Notes: generated by a model not told the origin, from the letters alone. 64,000 bases of DNA from Mangifera indica (GCF_011075055.1 NC_058145.1:7659228-7723227), one strand, 5' to 3'; positions 25,050 to 36,552 are shown, counted from the first letter of the stretch. Numbers and translations are program-made.

Positions 25050-26480
25050 TAATATATATATTTAATTTATATTTTTATATCATGCCATCATATTTGATTC
25101 GATAAACTATGTGAGGATAGAAATATTTTATTGATTGAATGACTCACATGTTGTGGTAAGGGTTCCTTGTGTTGAGGTTTTAATGCCTTAAGTTTGCTTT
25201 ACTTTTGAGTTATGATGTGATGATTTGAGTTGCATCGATTGGATGCTTAAAGAATTATGTGAGTATATTATAAACATATTTGGTACGCTTGGAATGAAAA
25301 ATATTTAGTAAAGGCTGATTAGGGTGCAATTTCAGGTTAGCTCTTCTAAATTATGGACTTGTTACACGACCGTGTAGTATAGGACACACGCCCGTGTATG
25401 TGATCTCCAAAATTTGGGTTGAGTTTCCTAACAATTTGGTGATGGTTAGACCTCATTAATGGGTAAGCAATCAATTAGGACACGTAGACTTCCCGTGTAT
25501 AGCTTTAGCATAATTGTCTGTAAGGAAGAAATGATTGAAATACTCATATGAAGTAATGCAACCGAGATGAGTTTAAAAAAAGAAAGTAAAATAAAAATCT
25601 GAAAGGGCACCCTTATGTGTATAGGAAAATTAACACACAGGGAAATGTCATAAGAAGTAACCGTGTGCTTGGAAATAAAGAGGCACACCTCTGCATGTCC
25701 ATAGACACACATTCGTGTATGTTAGTAGATTAAAGAAAAGTAGAAAGAGAATTAGGCTAAAGATATATGGGTTATCCTGAGTAACAGTACAGAGATCTCA
25801 AGTACATAATAGTACCCTACATGTCTAAGAGTTAAGTCATAGTATGACACATGATATGTTGTCAGGTGGAAGTGAGAGCGAACCAAGGAAAGAAAGGTTA
25901 AGATGAATGCATGCTAGACATCAGGGGATCGTTACAAGGAATACCATGAGTATACATTCCCTACACGGCCTACAATAGGGCATGTCCATAATATGACATT
26001 ATACCTCTAGTTAGGTACTTGTTCACAGTATAACCTAGTTGAGATATAGTTTTGGTGTAGTGGAATAAAGAGATTAGCTCACATGGCTAAGATATCAAAT
26101 CCTTGTAACTAATCTAGACTGATTGACTTAGTATACAGTTTTAGTCATAACTTTTAGATTTAAATGCTTCCATTGAGTTCAATACAGTCATGCTAGATAA
26201 GAATCCAATGAGTAGTTCTTTAGTGATCAAGTGGGACATAGTTTGATCTAAGAGTTATGACATATAACCTAGACATTCCTTAAAGTATAGTATAAGCATA
26301 AAGATAGTATACATGACCTATCATCACTTCATACTTACTAATATTTTGGAAAATTTAGTAAAAGTTATTAGTTAAGTCTCTTACTAACTAATTATTTTAT
26401 CACTCACTCCCCTACTTTTGTATAAACAGGTACAAATGATTGTGATGGTTACAGGATGAGGGACGGTCCACAAGTATAGT
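24214..26480. repeat. Direct-repeat unit 2, LTR-like, extending to about 26480
   Basis: The first 1.1 kb repeats 22469-23521. The rest is AT-rich sequence with LTR-like character, for example CACTCACTCCCC followed by a pyrimidine tract near 26400 and GTGTAACAAGGGCA near 26480. No coding frame is present. The right end was not fixed by a matching terminus or target duplication. Confidence 0.4.
24979..25045. repeat. (TA)n microsatellite
   Basis: A nearly pure TA run of about 60 bases follows a short TG-rich stretch (TGTATGTGCGTGCGTG). It lies inside the second LTR-like unit and is absent from the first, so it expanded after the two copies formed. Confidence 0.95.
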
Positions 26481-26775
26481 GTAACAAGGGCATTTTTGCC
26501 TTTTTAATTTTGATTTCATCAGTATTATTTTATTTATGTATTAGACCACACATGTTATGATTTTTAGTTACATCTTTATGACTTGATATCTTTTGTATGT
26601 TTCTAACAGATGATTTAACAAGGGTATTTTAGTTATTTTACAAAATTTAATAAATGAGGTTTCTATTAAGTTGTAAAGGTTCAAACATGTACACCTAGTT
26701 TCAGAAATGAAGGAATTTGTATGCCCATAGAGTTGAAGAAACATAAATCACCCAAATTTCATCTCTTACAAAGAG

Positions 26776-27060
26776 CAATGTACACTAAGGCTTTGTGAAA
26801 TGTATAACAGGGCTTAAGTAATGTACACCAAGGCTTTGTGCAATGTACACTAGGGCTTAAATACACTTGGTATTTTGCTCTATGTACACTAAACCTTTGT
26901 AAACATTATGCACCTCGGCTTGCAATATTGTACATCCAGCCTTGCAACCTTAAACAGTCAAGCTTCAACACCTTTAAGCAAGTGTACACCCACATGCATC
27001 AATGTACACCCGAGCTCTTGATCAAAATACACTTGTACGCCTTTTGCTTCTTAAACAATC
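26776..27060. repeat. Degenerate tandem motif TGTACAC..GGCTT
   Basis: The words AATGTACACTAAGGCTTTGTG, AATGTACACCAAGGCTTTGTG, AATGTACACTAGGGCTTA and TGTACATCCAGCCTTG recur at irregular 30-45 base spacing. An open frame of 82 codons crosses it, but its composition follows the repeat and it matches no family I know. Confidence 0.55.
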
Positions 27061-28935
27061 CACGCTTAGACATGGTTCATATGTGAAACTTAAGTATTGA
27101 ATGAATGGGCATGAAAGTGCCCTGTACGCTTATTCATAGGCAAATTTTGAGGCATGCGTGTCTTCATTCCAATGTTCATTCACATGTTTATAATATGCAA
27201 GAATTAATTAGATACAACTATAAATGCCCATTCATATTAAATTGCATGCCTATTCAGTTGTGAAAAGCAAGAAAAATTCAACCCTTGGAAAGTCTACGCG
27301 AGATTAAAAATGTCAGGTACACTTATACAAGTATAAAGTACGCTTGTACATTATTGTGTTTCATTAGAAAAATGTCATTTTCACATACCAACGGATACTA
27401 CTTGAAATCCAATTGTAATATCAACCCTTCCAGTCATCTAAAACTATAAATTGAAGCTTCTTTAAGTTTGAATAGGTTACAGATCATACATATAAAATTA
27501 TATACTCTTCTTCTCCTCTAAAATTCTTTCCAAAGCTTACAACTCCCTTATTTAAGAGAAACACTTGTTCTTAATTTTTGTATCAGCCTTTGTGAGGAAT
27601 TTACTCAATATTTTCTATATTTGATTTTTGTTGGGCAAAATCCTAAATAAACTATTGTATTGGATGTAATCCCAGATCAACTAGTATAATTGGACGAAAT
27701 TTTGGAGAACTAAATGATGTTATTTTTATGAGTGGAACTTCAAGTCAATTGCTTGAAGAAGTGAACATAAGAGACTTAGAAAAGAAAACTTCGAACCATT
27801 ATAAATCTTAAGCATATCTATCCCTTACTCTTTATTTTATATTTATTGTGTATGCTTAAGTTTATTTTGAAATAACATGCTTGACTATTTTTTATTAATT
27901 ATTTGGTAAAAGATTTAATTTGTATTAAGTTTTAAATAATTATATTCACTCCTTTCTAAGATTATATTATCCCTCAGGGTGTTTTCAAAGTAGAATTTTA
28001 GATGTGCTAGAAGGACCTTTCTTATAGCGAAACCTAAGTCTTCTTTGGGACAATCAACATGCCAAGACCTACGTGAGGAAGAAACTCTAAAGGGAAAGAA
28101 GATTTGGAGATAATCTTCTATTTCGATGATCTTGTAGCTTTATTCCTCCCTTATGGAAATTTAAGCATTATGGTGTATTTGGTAACCTTCTCCTAAGAAG
28201 CCTAAAAGGCATTTTGGTGATTGTACACCGGTAACCTCGAAGTTAGGCAATTATGGTTATATATCATGTTATTATTCGAGGAGGAAACACCATTAGAGCT
28301 ATCAACCTTGGAGATTACAAATGTTTACCTAGAGTGTTGCCTTGGTAGAGCTAGCATAACATCTTATGCTCTTGAATATTGTTTAGAAGCACTTGACAAG
28401 GGGTTTTCTAATAGGAGCCAATAGGGCTAGTGTATCGACAATGGACTCATTGCTTTTGTCAAAACTGAGTGTAAAAAGTACTATATATATATATTTTTTA
28501 AATGTTAACAAATAGGTTTGTTAATTGGGCTTATTAAACAATACGTAGTATATTTAGGTCTTGACTTGAAATTTTTTATAGGCTCAGGTTTCATGCTTTA
28601 GGCTCTAGCTACAGGCTTGTTTCCTTAATCTTTTTCGTATTTCAAACATATTTCAGGCCTTTACTAGAGTGCAAACAAAGTATTATTCAATTTTGAAAGA
28701 AAATGTTAAATCCAAAAACAATTTTAATAATCTTTAACATAATTCAAACCTATTTCTAAGTACATGAGATAGTTAAGACTAAAAATAAAGAAAAAAAACT
28801 TAAAACAAACAAAACATAAAGAGATATTAAATTAATTATCCTAAATATCAAGGGTTTAAGTGAAATTGCCCCATTTTTTTTATACTTAAGCAAAAATGAC
28901 CTTTTACTTAAAATGACTTAAATGCCCTTATATAT
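27061..28935. other. Intergenic sequence without a recognisable gene
   Basis: This is AT-rich sequence with short frames only. The segment around 28190-28300 has a faint likeness to 62100-62200 (AAGCCT..AAAAGGCATTTTGGTGAT against AAGCTT..AATGGCATTTAGGTGAT), suggesting a shared old repeat. Confidence 0.35.
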
Positions 28936-29498
28936 AAACCCAAACGAATTCATATCCTCACTTATATTTTCCCAGCTCAACCGTGCATAAAATCAAATTC
29001 CCATGATTTTTTCATGGGTGACGGATTTTTTGACTATTAGATGGAATTTTGACTTTTTCGACAACGCAAATGATGAAGAAGGTGAGTAAATTGTCTTTTA
29101 TCTTGTTTGAATCAATTTTTATGTTTAGATTTGATAGATTAAAGTAAGATTTAGTTTGTTTTTAGTTTAAGGTTTTTGGATTTGAACAATTGATTTTATG
29201 GCTTGATTCTTAATTATTAAACCCAAATGAATTCATATCCTCACTTATATTTTCCCAGCTCAACCGTGCACAAAATCAAATTCCCATGAGTCTTTCATAG
29301 GTGACGGATTTTTTTACTTTTAGATGGAATTTTGACTTTTTTGACAACGCAAATGATAACGAAGGTGAGTAAATTATCCTTTATCTTGTTTGAATCAATT
29401 TTTATGTTTAGATTTGATAGATTAGAGTAAGATTTAGTCCGTTTATAATTTAAGGTTTTTGGATTTGAACAATTGATTTTATGGCTTGATTCTTAGTT
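28936..29498. repeat. Tandem duplication, two units of 281 bp
   Basis: Unit 1 starts at 28936 and unit 2 at 29217 with TAAACCCAAA(C/T)GAATTC. The units are about 95% alike over their length, including CCCAGCTCAACCGTGCA, AAATCAAATTCCCATGA and GAACAATTGATTTTATGG. I found no sign of target duplications or coding capacity. It looks like a recent local duplication. Confidence 0.9.
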
Positions 29499-29954
29499 AT
29501 TTTGGAAGAATTAGTTTAGGGCTACTATGTTTAAATAGGTGTACAATCGTTTGTTGTTGAAATGATAGTCGAAAACTACAATTTTGGTTGAAAAATTGAC
29601 CGATTTTGAAGTTGAAACTTCACCTTGGAGGATATACACAAACCCAAGGAATCTTAGGTTTGAGAAATATCCCCAGGTTGAATCAACAACATAGGGGAGG
29701 GGGGTAAATGCGATTTTTTTGACAATAGTTACACTAGGGAGTCTATGGGGGAACCCCAAAAGAGGGGGAAAATTTGCAAGTTTTGAACAGTGTCCCACAA
29801 AGAAGCACGGGAAAACCACGGGGCATGGGGAAATATTGATTTTTTAAAAAGTGATACCCTACAGACCCCCTATGGGGGAATTACTAGTTTTTAAACATTT
29901 TGGACCTGTAAAAGACGTCGAAATTGATAAAGTGCAAATTGATATTTCTAAATA

Positions 29955-30285
29955 GGCCAAAGGACTATTTCCCACCCAAAGTATGTTTTTTTCCCAAATT
30001 TCCCCCCGTTAACTTTGAAAATTTCATTTACCTAACTGTGAAGGGTTAAAATTAATGATTTTAAGGGCAAAATTGCTATTTTGTCTATATTATTAGAAAT
30101 AAACTTAAATTTTATTTTATTTTTTCCCCCTCAACCCTAAAAATTAACAATTTCCCCCAACTTAAGTTTTCAAAAATAACATTTTCCCTTTTAGGGATTT
30201 CAATTTTTTCGATTTAATTTTCCGATGATGTTTCTTCCTTTCCTATGACCTTCAAGCGATGTCTCTTCCTTTTTGGCATGGCTTC
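29955..30285. mobile_element. Mutator-like miniature element, copy C (left part only)
   Basis: It starts GGCCAAAGGACTATTTCCC and continues through the family words AACTTAAGTTTTCAAAAA and TTTTAGGGATTTCAA. It breaks off near 30285, before any GAAGACGA core or right end. Copy D begins immediately after. Copy C was therefore truncated, perhaps by the insertion of D or by deletion between the two. Confidence 0.8.
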
Positions 30286-30297
30286 CTAAATATTTAG

Positions 30298-31048
30298 AGG
30301 GCCAAAGGACTATTTCCCACCCAAAGTATGCTTTTTTCCCAAGTTTCCTCTGGTTAACTTTGAAAATCTCATTTACCCATCTATGGATAGTTAAAATTAA
30401 CTAAGTCTGTTAGTTATATCATTCTCCCCTCTCCCCCTAAATCCTAAAAGCTAATAATTTCTCCTTAACCCAAGTTTTCAAAAACAACATTTTTCTTCTA
30501 GGGTTTTCAATTTTTCGATGACATTTTTTCCTCTCTAGTAACCTCTAGACAACGTCTCTTCCTCTCTAGTGTAGCTTCCTTCCAGCGATTCTCCTAGGCA
30601 TCGTCATCAATAAAGACAACTTGTTTTCGTCAAGATAAAGACGAGTCGTCTTTGTCTCTAGCAAAGAAAAATTGTCTTTGTCTAGAGACGAAGAAAAGTT
30701 CTTTGTCGATAAGAAAGACTTTTCGTCGATAAGGAGTCTTCGTCGATGATAATGCCTCAAAGAATCACCGAAAAGAGACTATACCGGAGGGGAAGAAACG
30801 CCACTTAAAGGTCGTTGGAGAGGAAGAAACATCATAGGAAAATTGAATCTGAAAAATTGAAAACTCTAGGGTGAAAATGTTTGGGAAAAATTATTAGTTT
30901 TTAAGGTTTGGGGGGGGGGGGGGATGATATAACTAACGAATTCAATTAATTTTAACCATCTATAGGTGGGTAAATGAGATTTTCAAAGTTAAAAGGGGAA
31001 AACTTAGGAAAACAACATACTTTGGGTAGGAAATAGTCCCTTGACTTT
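30298..31048. mobile_element. Mutator-like miniature element, copy D
   Basis: The left end is GAGGGCCAAAGGACTATTTC. The right end is GGAAATAGTCCCTTGACTTTC, with the last bases diverged. The self-complementary word CTAAATATTTAG flanks it on both sides (30286-30297 and 31049-31060), covering the expected 9-bp duplication. The core at 30595-30750 has nested AAGACGA/TCGTCTT repeats, and a run of about 14 G sits near 30910. No transposase is encoded. Confidence 0.85.
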
Positions 31049-31149
31049 CTAAATATTTAGGACCTATAGGATAGTGAGAAAATGTTAAAGGTGCAAATTG
31101 ATATTTTGTCTAAATCTAGGGTTTTTCAAGCATAGTTTTCAAATTTTAT

Positions 31150-31475
31150 TTCATTTTTTCACATTCTAAGATTTTCAATGTGTAGATTTTGAATTTCAGA
31201 TCTATTTTTTGATTTTTGTGGTTTATAAGGTTTTCAACGTGTAGTTTTCGAATTTTAGATTAATTTTTTGTTTTTATGATTCTAGGGTAATTGGACATGT
31301 AGTTTTCGAATTTCAGATCAATTTTTCAATTTTTACAATTCTAAGGTAATTGGATTTATAGTTTTTGAATATTAGGTCTATTTTTTTATGTTTGTCATTA
31401 TAGAGGTTTATGACATGTAGTTTTTGAAAGTGAGATCTATTTTTTTATGTTTGTCATTCTATGATTTTGAAAGAC
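31150..31475. repeat. Degenerate tandem array, about five units of 55-65 bp
   Basis: The unit contains TGTAGTTTTCGAATTTCAGAT followed by C(T/A)ATTTTTT(T/G)ATTTTT and a GGTAATTGGA or GTTTATGACA spacer. The last two units are almost identical. No coding content. Confidence 0.65.
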
Positions 31476-31607
31476 TTCAGCTATTGCAGAATATATAACA
31501 TGATGTCGGTCTAAAATTATTATCAACTCTAGTATTTCATTAATTCAATCTTTAAGCTTTTTTAAAAACTAACATCACGTTTTATGATCTTCCTTTTTAC
31601 TGACGTC

Positions 31608-31811
31608 CTAAGTAATTGGATAAATTTGGTTATTACCATTGAAGGCCACTATAAGAAATAAATGTCTCAGATATTGACTTTTAAGGAAAACAGTATTTAT
31701 GCAAATCATAGGTTGAAGATATTGTTTAAATGCACGGACAAAACAACTCAACGCTATGAACAAATATTGAAAGTGATGTTCATCATCTGTTTCTATAGCT
31801 ATCACAGTTTT
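31608..31811 (-). pseudogene. MULE transposase fragment (catalytic region)
   Basis: Minus-strand translation contains ETDDEHHFQYLFIALSCFVR, then a segment ending PMICINTVFLKSQYLRHLF and FNGNNQIYPIT. In plant Mutator-like transposases this block reads as a conserved 'RFKYLFMALG..., ICVDGTFLKG.Y.G, DGNNQIYPLAF' series; the Asp expected in ICVDG is Asn here. Upstream coding is cut by the TRIM array at 31823. The frame stops after YPIT. It is clearly dead. Confidence 0.8.
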
Positions 31812-31822
31812 TAGATTAGCAA

Positions 31823-32743
31823 TGTAACATCCCTAATCCAATAACCTAGCCCACTATTAAGATATTGTCTATTTTTAGACACACAGTCCATCATGGTTTT
31901 GCTTTTGGGCTATGCAACCTAAAATGCGTCTTAACAGTTTAAGGAGTTCACAGGCTACTTAACCAATTAAATTCTCTCACCACTAATCGATGTGAGATAC
32001 ATAGATAGAGTACAGACATACCCAATATCTCTTCTGTGCTTTGTTGATATGGGATTCGCCTAAGGGTATCATATACACCCCCTTTTACGGGACTCAACAT
32101 CCTCACTGAGGTTTGCCTCACCACCGTTCAAGAGGACACTTGGAGTCGCTCTAATACCATTTGTAACATTCTTGATCCAATAACCCGACCCACTGTCAAG
32201 ATATTGTCCACTTTAGATATACAGTCTATCATGGTTTTTTTTTTGGGCTTTGTAACCCAAAACGCATCTTAACATTTCAGAGAGCTCACAGGCTATTTAA
32301 CCATCAAATTCTCCCACCACTAACCGATGTGGGATATATAGACAAAGTACAGACAGACCCAACATCTTTGTCGTGCTTTGTCAATGTGGGATTTGCCCAA
32401 AGGTATCACATACACCCCTTCTTACGGGACTCAGCGTCCTCGTTGAGATTTGCCCTACTATCGTTCAAGAGGACATGCGGAGCCGCTTTGATACCATTTG
32501 TAACATCCCTGGTCCAATAACCTGGCCCATTGTCAAGATATTGTCCACTTTAGACACACAGTCCATCATGGTTTTGCTTTTGAGCTTTGTAACCTAAAAC
32601 GCGTCTTAACAATTTAGGGAACTTACAGACTATTTAACCAGTCAAATTCTTTCACCACTAATCGACGTGGGATACATAGACAGAGTACAGACAGATCCAA
32701 CATCTCTATGGTGCTTTGTCGATATGGAATTTGTCTAAGGGTA
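31823..32743 (-). mobile_element. TRIM retrotransposon array: LTR-internal-LTR-internal-LTR
   Basis: Three copies of a roughly 250-bp LTR lie at 31823-32073, 32162-32410 and 32499-about 32743. Each starts TGTAACAT on the plus strand and ends near GGTATCACA. Two 88-bp internal segments separate them. Read on the minus strand, each internal segment opens with AA then TGGTATCA(A/G)AGC, the primer-binding sequence for initiator-Met tRNA, and closes with the purine tract GTAAGAAGGGGTGTA. Nothing is encoded. These are the features of a terminal-repeat retrotransposon in miniature. Three LTRs in a row imply unequal recombination or tandem insertion. The third LTR lacks its last few bases. Confidence 0.85.
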
Positions 32744-32775
32744 TGTCCAATGGTACAGACAGGATACCATTTGTT

Positions 32776-32882
32776 AAGATGCGTTTTTGGTTGTAAAGCC
32801 CGAAAACAAAACCATGATGGACTGTGTGTCCGAAGTAGAAAATATTTTGACAGTGGGTCAGGTTATTGGACCAGAGATATTA
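32776..32882 (+). mobile_element. Inverted TRIM LTR fragment
   Basis: The reverse complement of this stretch starts GTAATATCTCTGGTCCAATA and matches the first 110 bases of the TRIM LTRs, including CACACAGTCCATCATGG. It faces the array and is joined by about 30 bases of scrambled sequence (TGTCCAATGGTACAGACAGG). This gives the whole 1.06-kb block inverted ends. Confidence 0.8.
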
Positions 32883-33179
32883 CAAGCAAATTTTAAATTA
32901 TAACAATAATTGAATAAAAACATAAATTACTCTTCCAGTAAACTCATCAATGAATGTAATGCCCAAATTATTGCCCGCCAAACTTGTGAATATGAAATAT
33001 CAATTTTATGCCTATCAACAATATTGATAATGATCTTTTTAGGTCGATAAATATGATTAATCAACACAAATTTTGATTTCATTAATTAAACTAAACCCCA
33101 AGACCTAGGTTGTCTATGATGTGACTTTATCTGGTCTACTAAACATGTGTACATGAGATTCATTTTACGGATTGGAAAG

Positions 33180-34107
33180 ACTTTATTGGGCTTTACTTTT
33201 CTTCTCGATAGAAACCATTTACATTTTTCATCATAACACTAAATCTTTCACTCCCCATGTGTGACTTAAGCACTTTATACTAAAATCCTTCCTTTAGGGC
33301 AAATTAGTCCACAATAACTTTCAAGTGTTTTTTATCATTAAAAATGTTATCAAGTTTTACAACATTCCTTTCTCTGATAGATCCTACATCACTTGATAAT
33401 GTTGAAGATTGTGGAGCAAAATCAGGTAGCCATTTAAATGGATATGTGGGAACATTATTAAAAAACTATCTAGAATAATTTCTGCCACCTATAATAGGAT
33501 CTTAAAACTAGAGACTATTTATATCACAGTTAACATGTGACATATCCCAAGTCTGTCTCATCAAAAGAAACATCAGTCATCTCATTCCCTTCAAAGTCAC
33601 TATAATCTAAAACTTTCTCTTTGTCTCCACTAACTCATTCAACAGCAATATAGAATGCATAATTATGGAAATCAATCAAGTTTTCTCTAGCAAATTCCTT
33701 TTTCACTTCACTATTATTGTTGTCACAAATTTCTTCTTCTTCATGTCCTTGGATTATAATACATATAACAAAAATAAAAATACGTTCCTTGAAGTATTGT
33801 GACATGTCAATAACGTCTTGCATATTTTCATCATTTTCGATCTTTATAGAGATGTCGAGCTTGATTATTTTTGTTTCATGCATAACTGAATGTAGTTTCA
33901 AATAGGATCAACACCATATTGTTTACTCAAAAGTTGGACAAATCCCTTAAGTGTTGTTCTAAAAAGAATTTTAACCAATTTTTTAAAATCTCCAACATAT
34001 TTCTTTGATAATATTGGATCTATTCTCCTTGGAAACAAAACAACAATATATCTAGTCATTTTAATTATTAATCTTATGGTGAAAAATTTTGACAAAAAAT
34101 TAAACAT
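33180..34107 (-). pseudogene. MULE transposase N-terminal remnant
   Basis: Minus-strand pieces read MTRYIVVLFPRRIDPI (near 34060), EEEEICDNNNSEVKKEFARE with LIDFHNYAFYIAVE (about 33640-33750), and further along FNDKKHLKVIVD-FALKEGF-YKVLKSHMGSE (about 33270-33360). The last matches the 'F.DK..LK.A...AL..GF..KV.KS' pattern of the MuDR DNA-binding region. Stops break it in several places. Order and strand fit the catalytic fragment at 31608, with the TRIM array inserted between them. The first two pieces are assigned mainly by position. Confidence 0.6.
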
Positions 34108-34139
34108 TTATCATAAAAAAATCTACAATAAACATTTAC

Positions 34140-34247
34140 CAATATTAAAATGATCATCGTATTTTTCTACAATTTCATTTAATCCCTTTATACATGGTTA
34201 ACTATCAATATGCCACCTCTAATTTTCTAACATTTCATTACACACCC
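34140..34247. repeat. Left remnant of a short-period tandem array
   Basis: The words CTAATTTTCTAACATTTCATTA and AATATTAAAATG resemble the units at 43574-44176. The target duplication CACCC of the chromovirus is the last five bases (34243-34247), so the element inserted inside this array. Confidence 0.6.
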
Positions 34248-36538
34248 TGTAACATCCCTCCCTAGAAGTACTATCCATCGAAGGAGAAATGTTACGAATT
34301 AATATTCGTAGCATCTATTTTTTTTTTTAAATACTTTAAAATAAATGCATCATTAAAAGTGTTTAGAAAGTATTCCAAGAAAACTGAAAATCTGGAAGCG
34401 AACAAAAGATGTATATACTCATATGAAAACTCATCTGAAAGCATCTGAAAACAAGGAGTAATCATATGCAACTGTACCATAATCTCAAAAAGTCAAAAGT
34501 CGATAAAAACATGCCACTGTATGCATGTAATATAAACCAGAGATAACCTGCTCCAGCAGGATCTACCTACGCTGACCTGACCCTGCCTCGCAGCTACCTC
34601 GATCACCTGTACCTGCAATCAGGAAAGAAAAGGGAGTGAGTGATAAGAACACTCAGTAAGGGGAAAAATTAAGTAAACTATCCCTTTTTCCTGTTCTAAC
34701 TCACTTTTGGGACTCAACACCACATCCTAACCTCTATAAGAGATTGAGGGGGTAATTTAGTTCACTCTTTACTATTTGGGTTATACTTTGTCCCATCTGG
34801 TGTCTATTTAATACTTTCTGGAAGCTAACTATAGGGATTTGGCACTTTTTTTTTTTTAAGCTCAAGCTCTTTTTCTTTCACTACACTATTTCTGACTCTG
34901 AATTAAGCTCTACTGCGAGCATGCTCTACTGCGAGCGGACCCTACTGGGGGTCTATGTCCTACTACGGACGTGTCCTACTGCGGACGTGCCCTACTGCGG
35001 GCGGTGTAGTGTAAAGTGCCCCCTCATAGTTTATAGCATACATACGGGTCTTATATTTTACTACATTTGCTTCCATTTAATTTTATTCATAACTCACCAG
35101 ACATTACTCTTGGGACAACCCCTAAATCTTGAGTCCTAAATTCTTTTTCTTATTTTTCTTTCTTTTTCTTTCTTTTTCTTTCCTTCTTTTCTTTCCTTTC
35201 CTTTCCTTTCTTTCCTTTCTTCTTCCTTTTCTTTCTTTCTTTCTTTCTTTCCTTCTATCCTTCTTTCCTTCTTTCTTTCCTGCCCAAAATTGCAAAACAC
35301 TGTTCACAGAACAGTCATTTAACAGGGCAACCTTCTTTTTCATACAATTTAACATCCCAAACGGTTTCTAATTCATACAAGCTATATATCATTGGAAAGA
35401 GGATTCAAAGAGCTTTCCAACGACCTATAATAGCACTCATAATTCAATAGATAAGGCAGTCAAAACATGAGCTAAACTCAGTGATAAAATTACGAAATAC
35501 TGTTCATAGAACAGACATTTAGCAGGGCAGCATACTTTTTATACAATTTAACAGCCCAAATGGTTTCTAATTCATACAAACTATATATCGTTGAAAAGAG
35601 GATTCCAAGATCTTTCCAACAAGCTATAATAGCACTCATAATTCATTCAATCAGGCAGTCAAAACAACAGATAAAGTCAGTGGCAAAAACTGCCTCCCCT
35701 GTTTTTCTTTAGTAAAACAGTCCTTTCGGTTTATACAATCTTTAATAGTCCAAATGATCTCTAATTCATACAAGCTATATATCATTGGAAAGAGGATTCA
35801 AAGAGCTTTCCAACAAGATATAATAGCACTCATAATTCATTCAATAAGGCAGCCAAAACATGGGACGAACTCAGTGGCAAAAACTGTAAATATCATGCAA
35901 CTCTCTGCCTTAAACCAAATCACACACATAGACATCCCAGATGGCAAAACAACATTCCTCAACTTCAAAATCACCATTTATAACATAGATCCGAGGAATC
36001 AAAAGCTTAAAACATGCAACATATCAATAATGATTCCCCTTACCTTGTTTCAAGTCAGATCTTTGCAAATTGGTTTCCTTCTCTTTATTTTGCTTCCTTT
36101 ATCACCAAGCCACTTTAAATCAATACCAAAACACACTAGCATAATCACATAATATGCATATAAACATAGATAAAAGGGAAAAGAAGGAGATCTTTGGTTA
36201 CCAAAGCTTCCAAGTGCTTCCTCTTCTTTTTCTTTTTCTTATTTATCTTCCAAAAGCCTTCCAAATTACTCACTGTGCAGCAAAGAAAGGAAGAAGATTG
36301 TCTTCTTCTCTGGAAGAGACGAAAGAACGATGGAAAAAAGAAAAAGGAAAGCAAAAGGTAAAGGGAGCAGGTTATTGACTTTTCTCTTCCTTTTTTTTTT
36401 TTTCAATATATTATTATTATATTATTATTATTATTATTTTACTTTTATATATATCTCAAAACACACATACAATTGGAAATATTTCCAAACAGGGTCAAAA
36501 GACGTAATTGCCCCTGAAATATACCTGAGGGTATTACA
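34248..36538 (-). repeat. 3' LTR of the chromovirus
   Basis: This LTR is 2291 bp. It carries a CTACTGCGGACGTG-like short tandem block (about 34907-35015), a CTTT-rich pyrimidine tract (35141-35280) and three tandem units of about 197 bp (35284-35890). A TTATTATTATTA run lies near 36408-36440. It differs from the 5' LTR by one 12-bp gap in the pyrimidine tract, small homopolymer changes and about 26 substitutions. Confidence 0.95.
35284..35890. repeat. Three tandem 197-bp units inside the 3' LTR
   Basis: Units start near 35284, 35482 and 35680. Each carries TAATTCATACAA(G/A)CTATATATC, then a GGAAAGAGGATTC-like word, then CTATAATAGCACTCATAATTCA. Units differ from each other far more than the two LTRs do, so the triplication predates this insertion. 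The same three units lie at about 42316-42920 in the 5' LTR. Confidence 0.85.
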
Positions 36539-36540
36539 AC

Positions 36541-36552
36541 TCTTTCCCCCTC
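36541..36552 (-). other. Polypurine tract of the chromovirus
   Basis: On the minus strand this reads GAGGGGGAAAGA, two bases before the 3' LTR. It is the standard site for priming plus-strand DNA. Confidence 0.85.

Noticed and set aside
31823..32882. Cassandra-type TRIM carrying a 5S RNA promoter
   Set aside because: The ends are similar, but I could not find the 5S-like A box, intermediate element and C box in the LTRs.
35122..35371. Phe/Ser-rich and Lys/Arg-rich open frames in opposite directions
   Set aside because: Both read the CTTT pyrimidine tract of the LTR.
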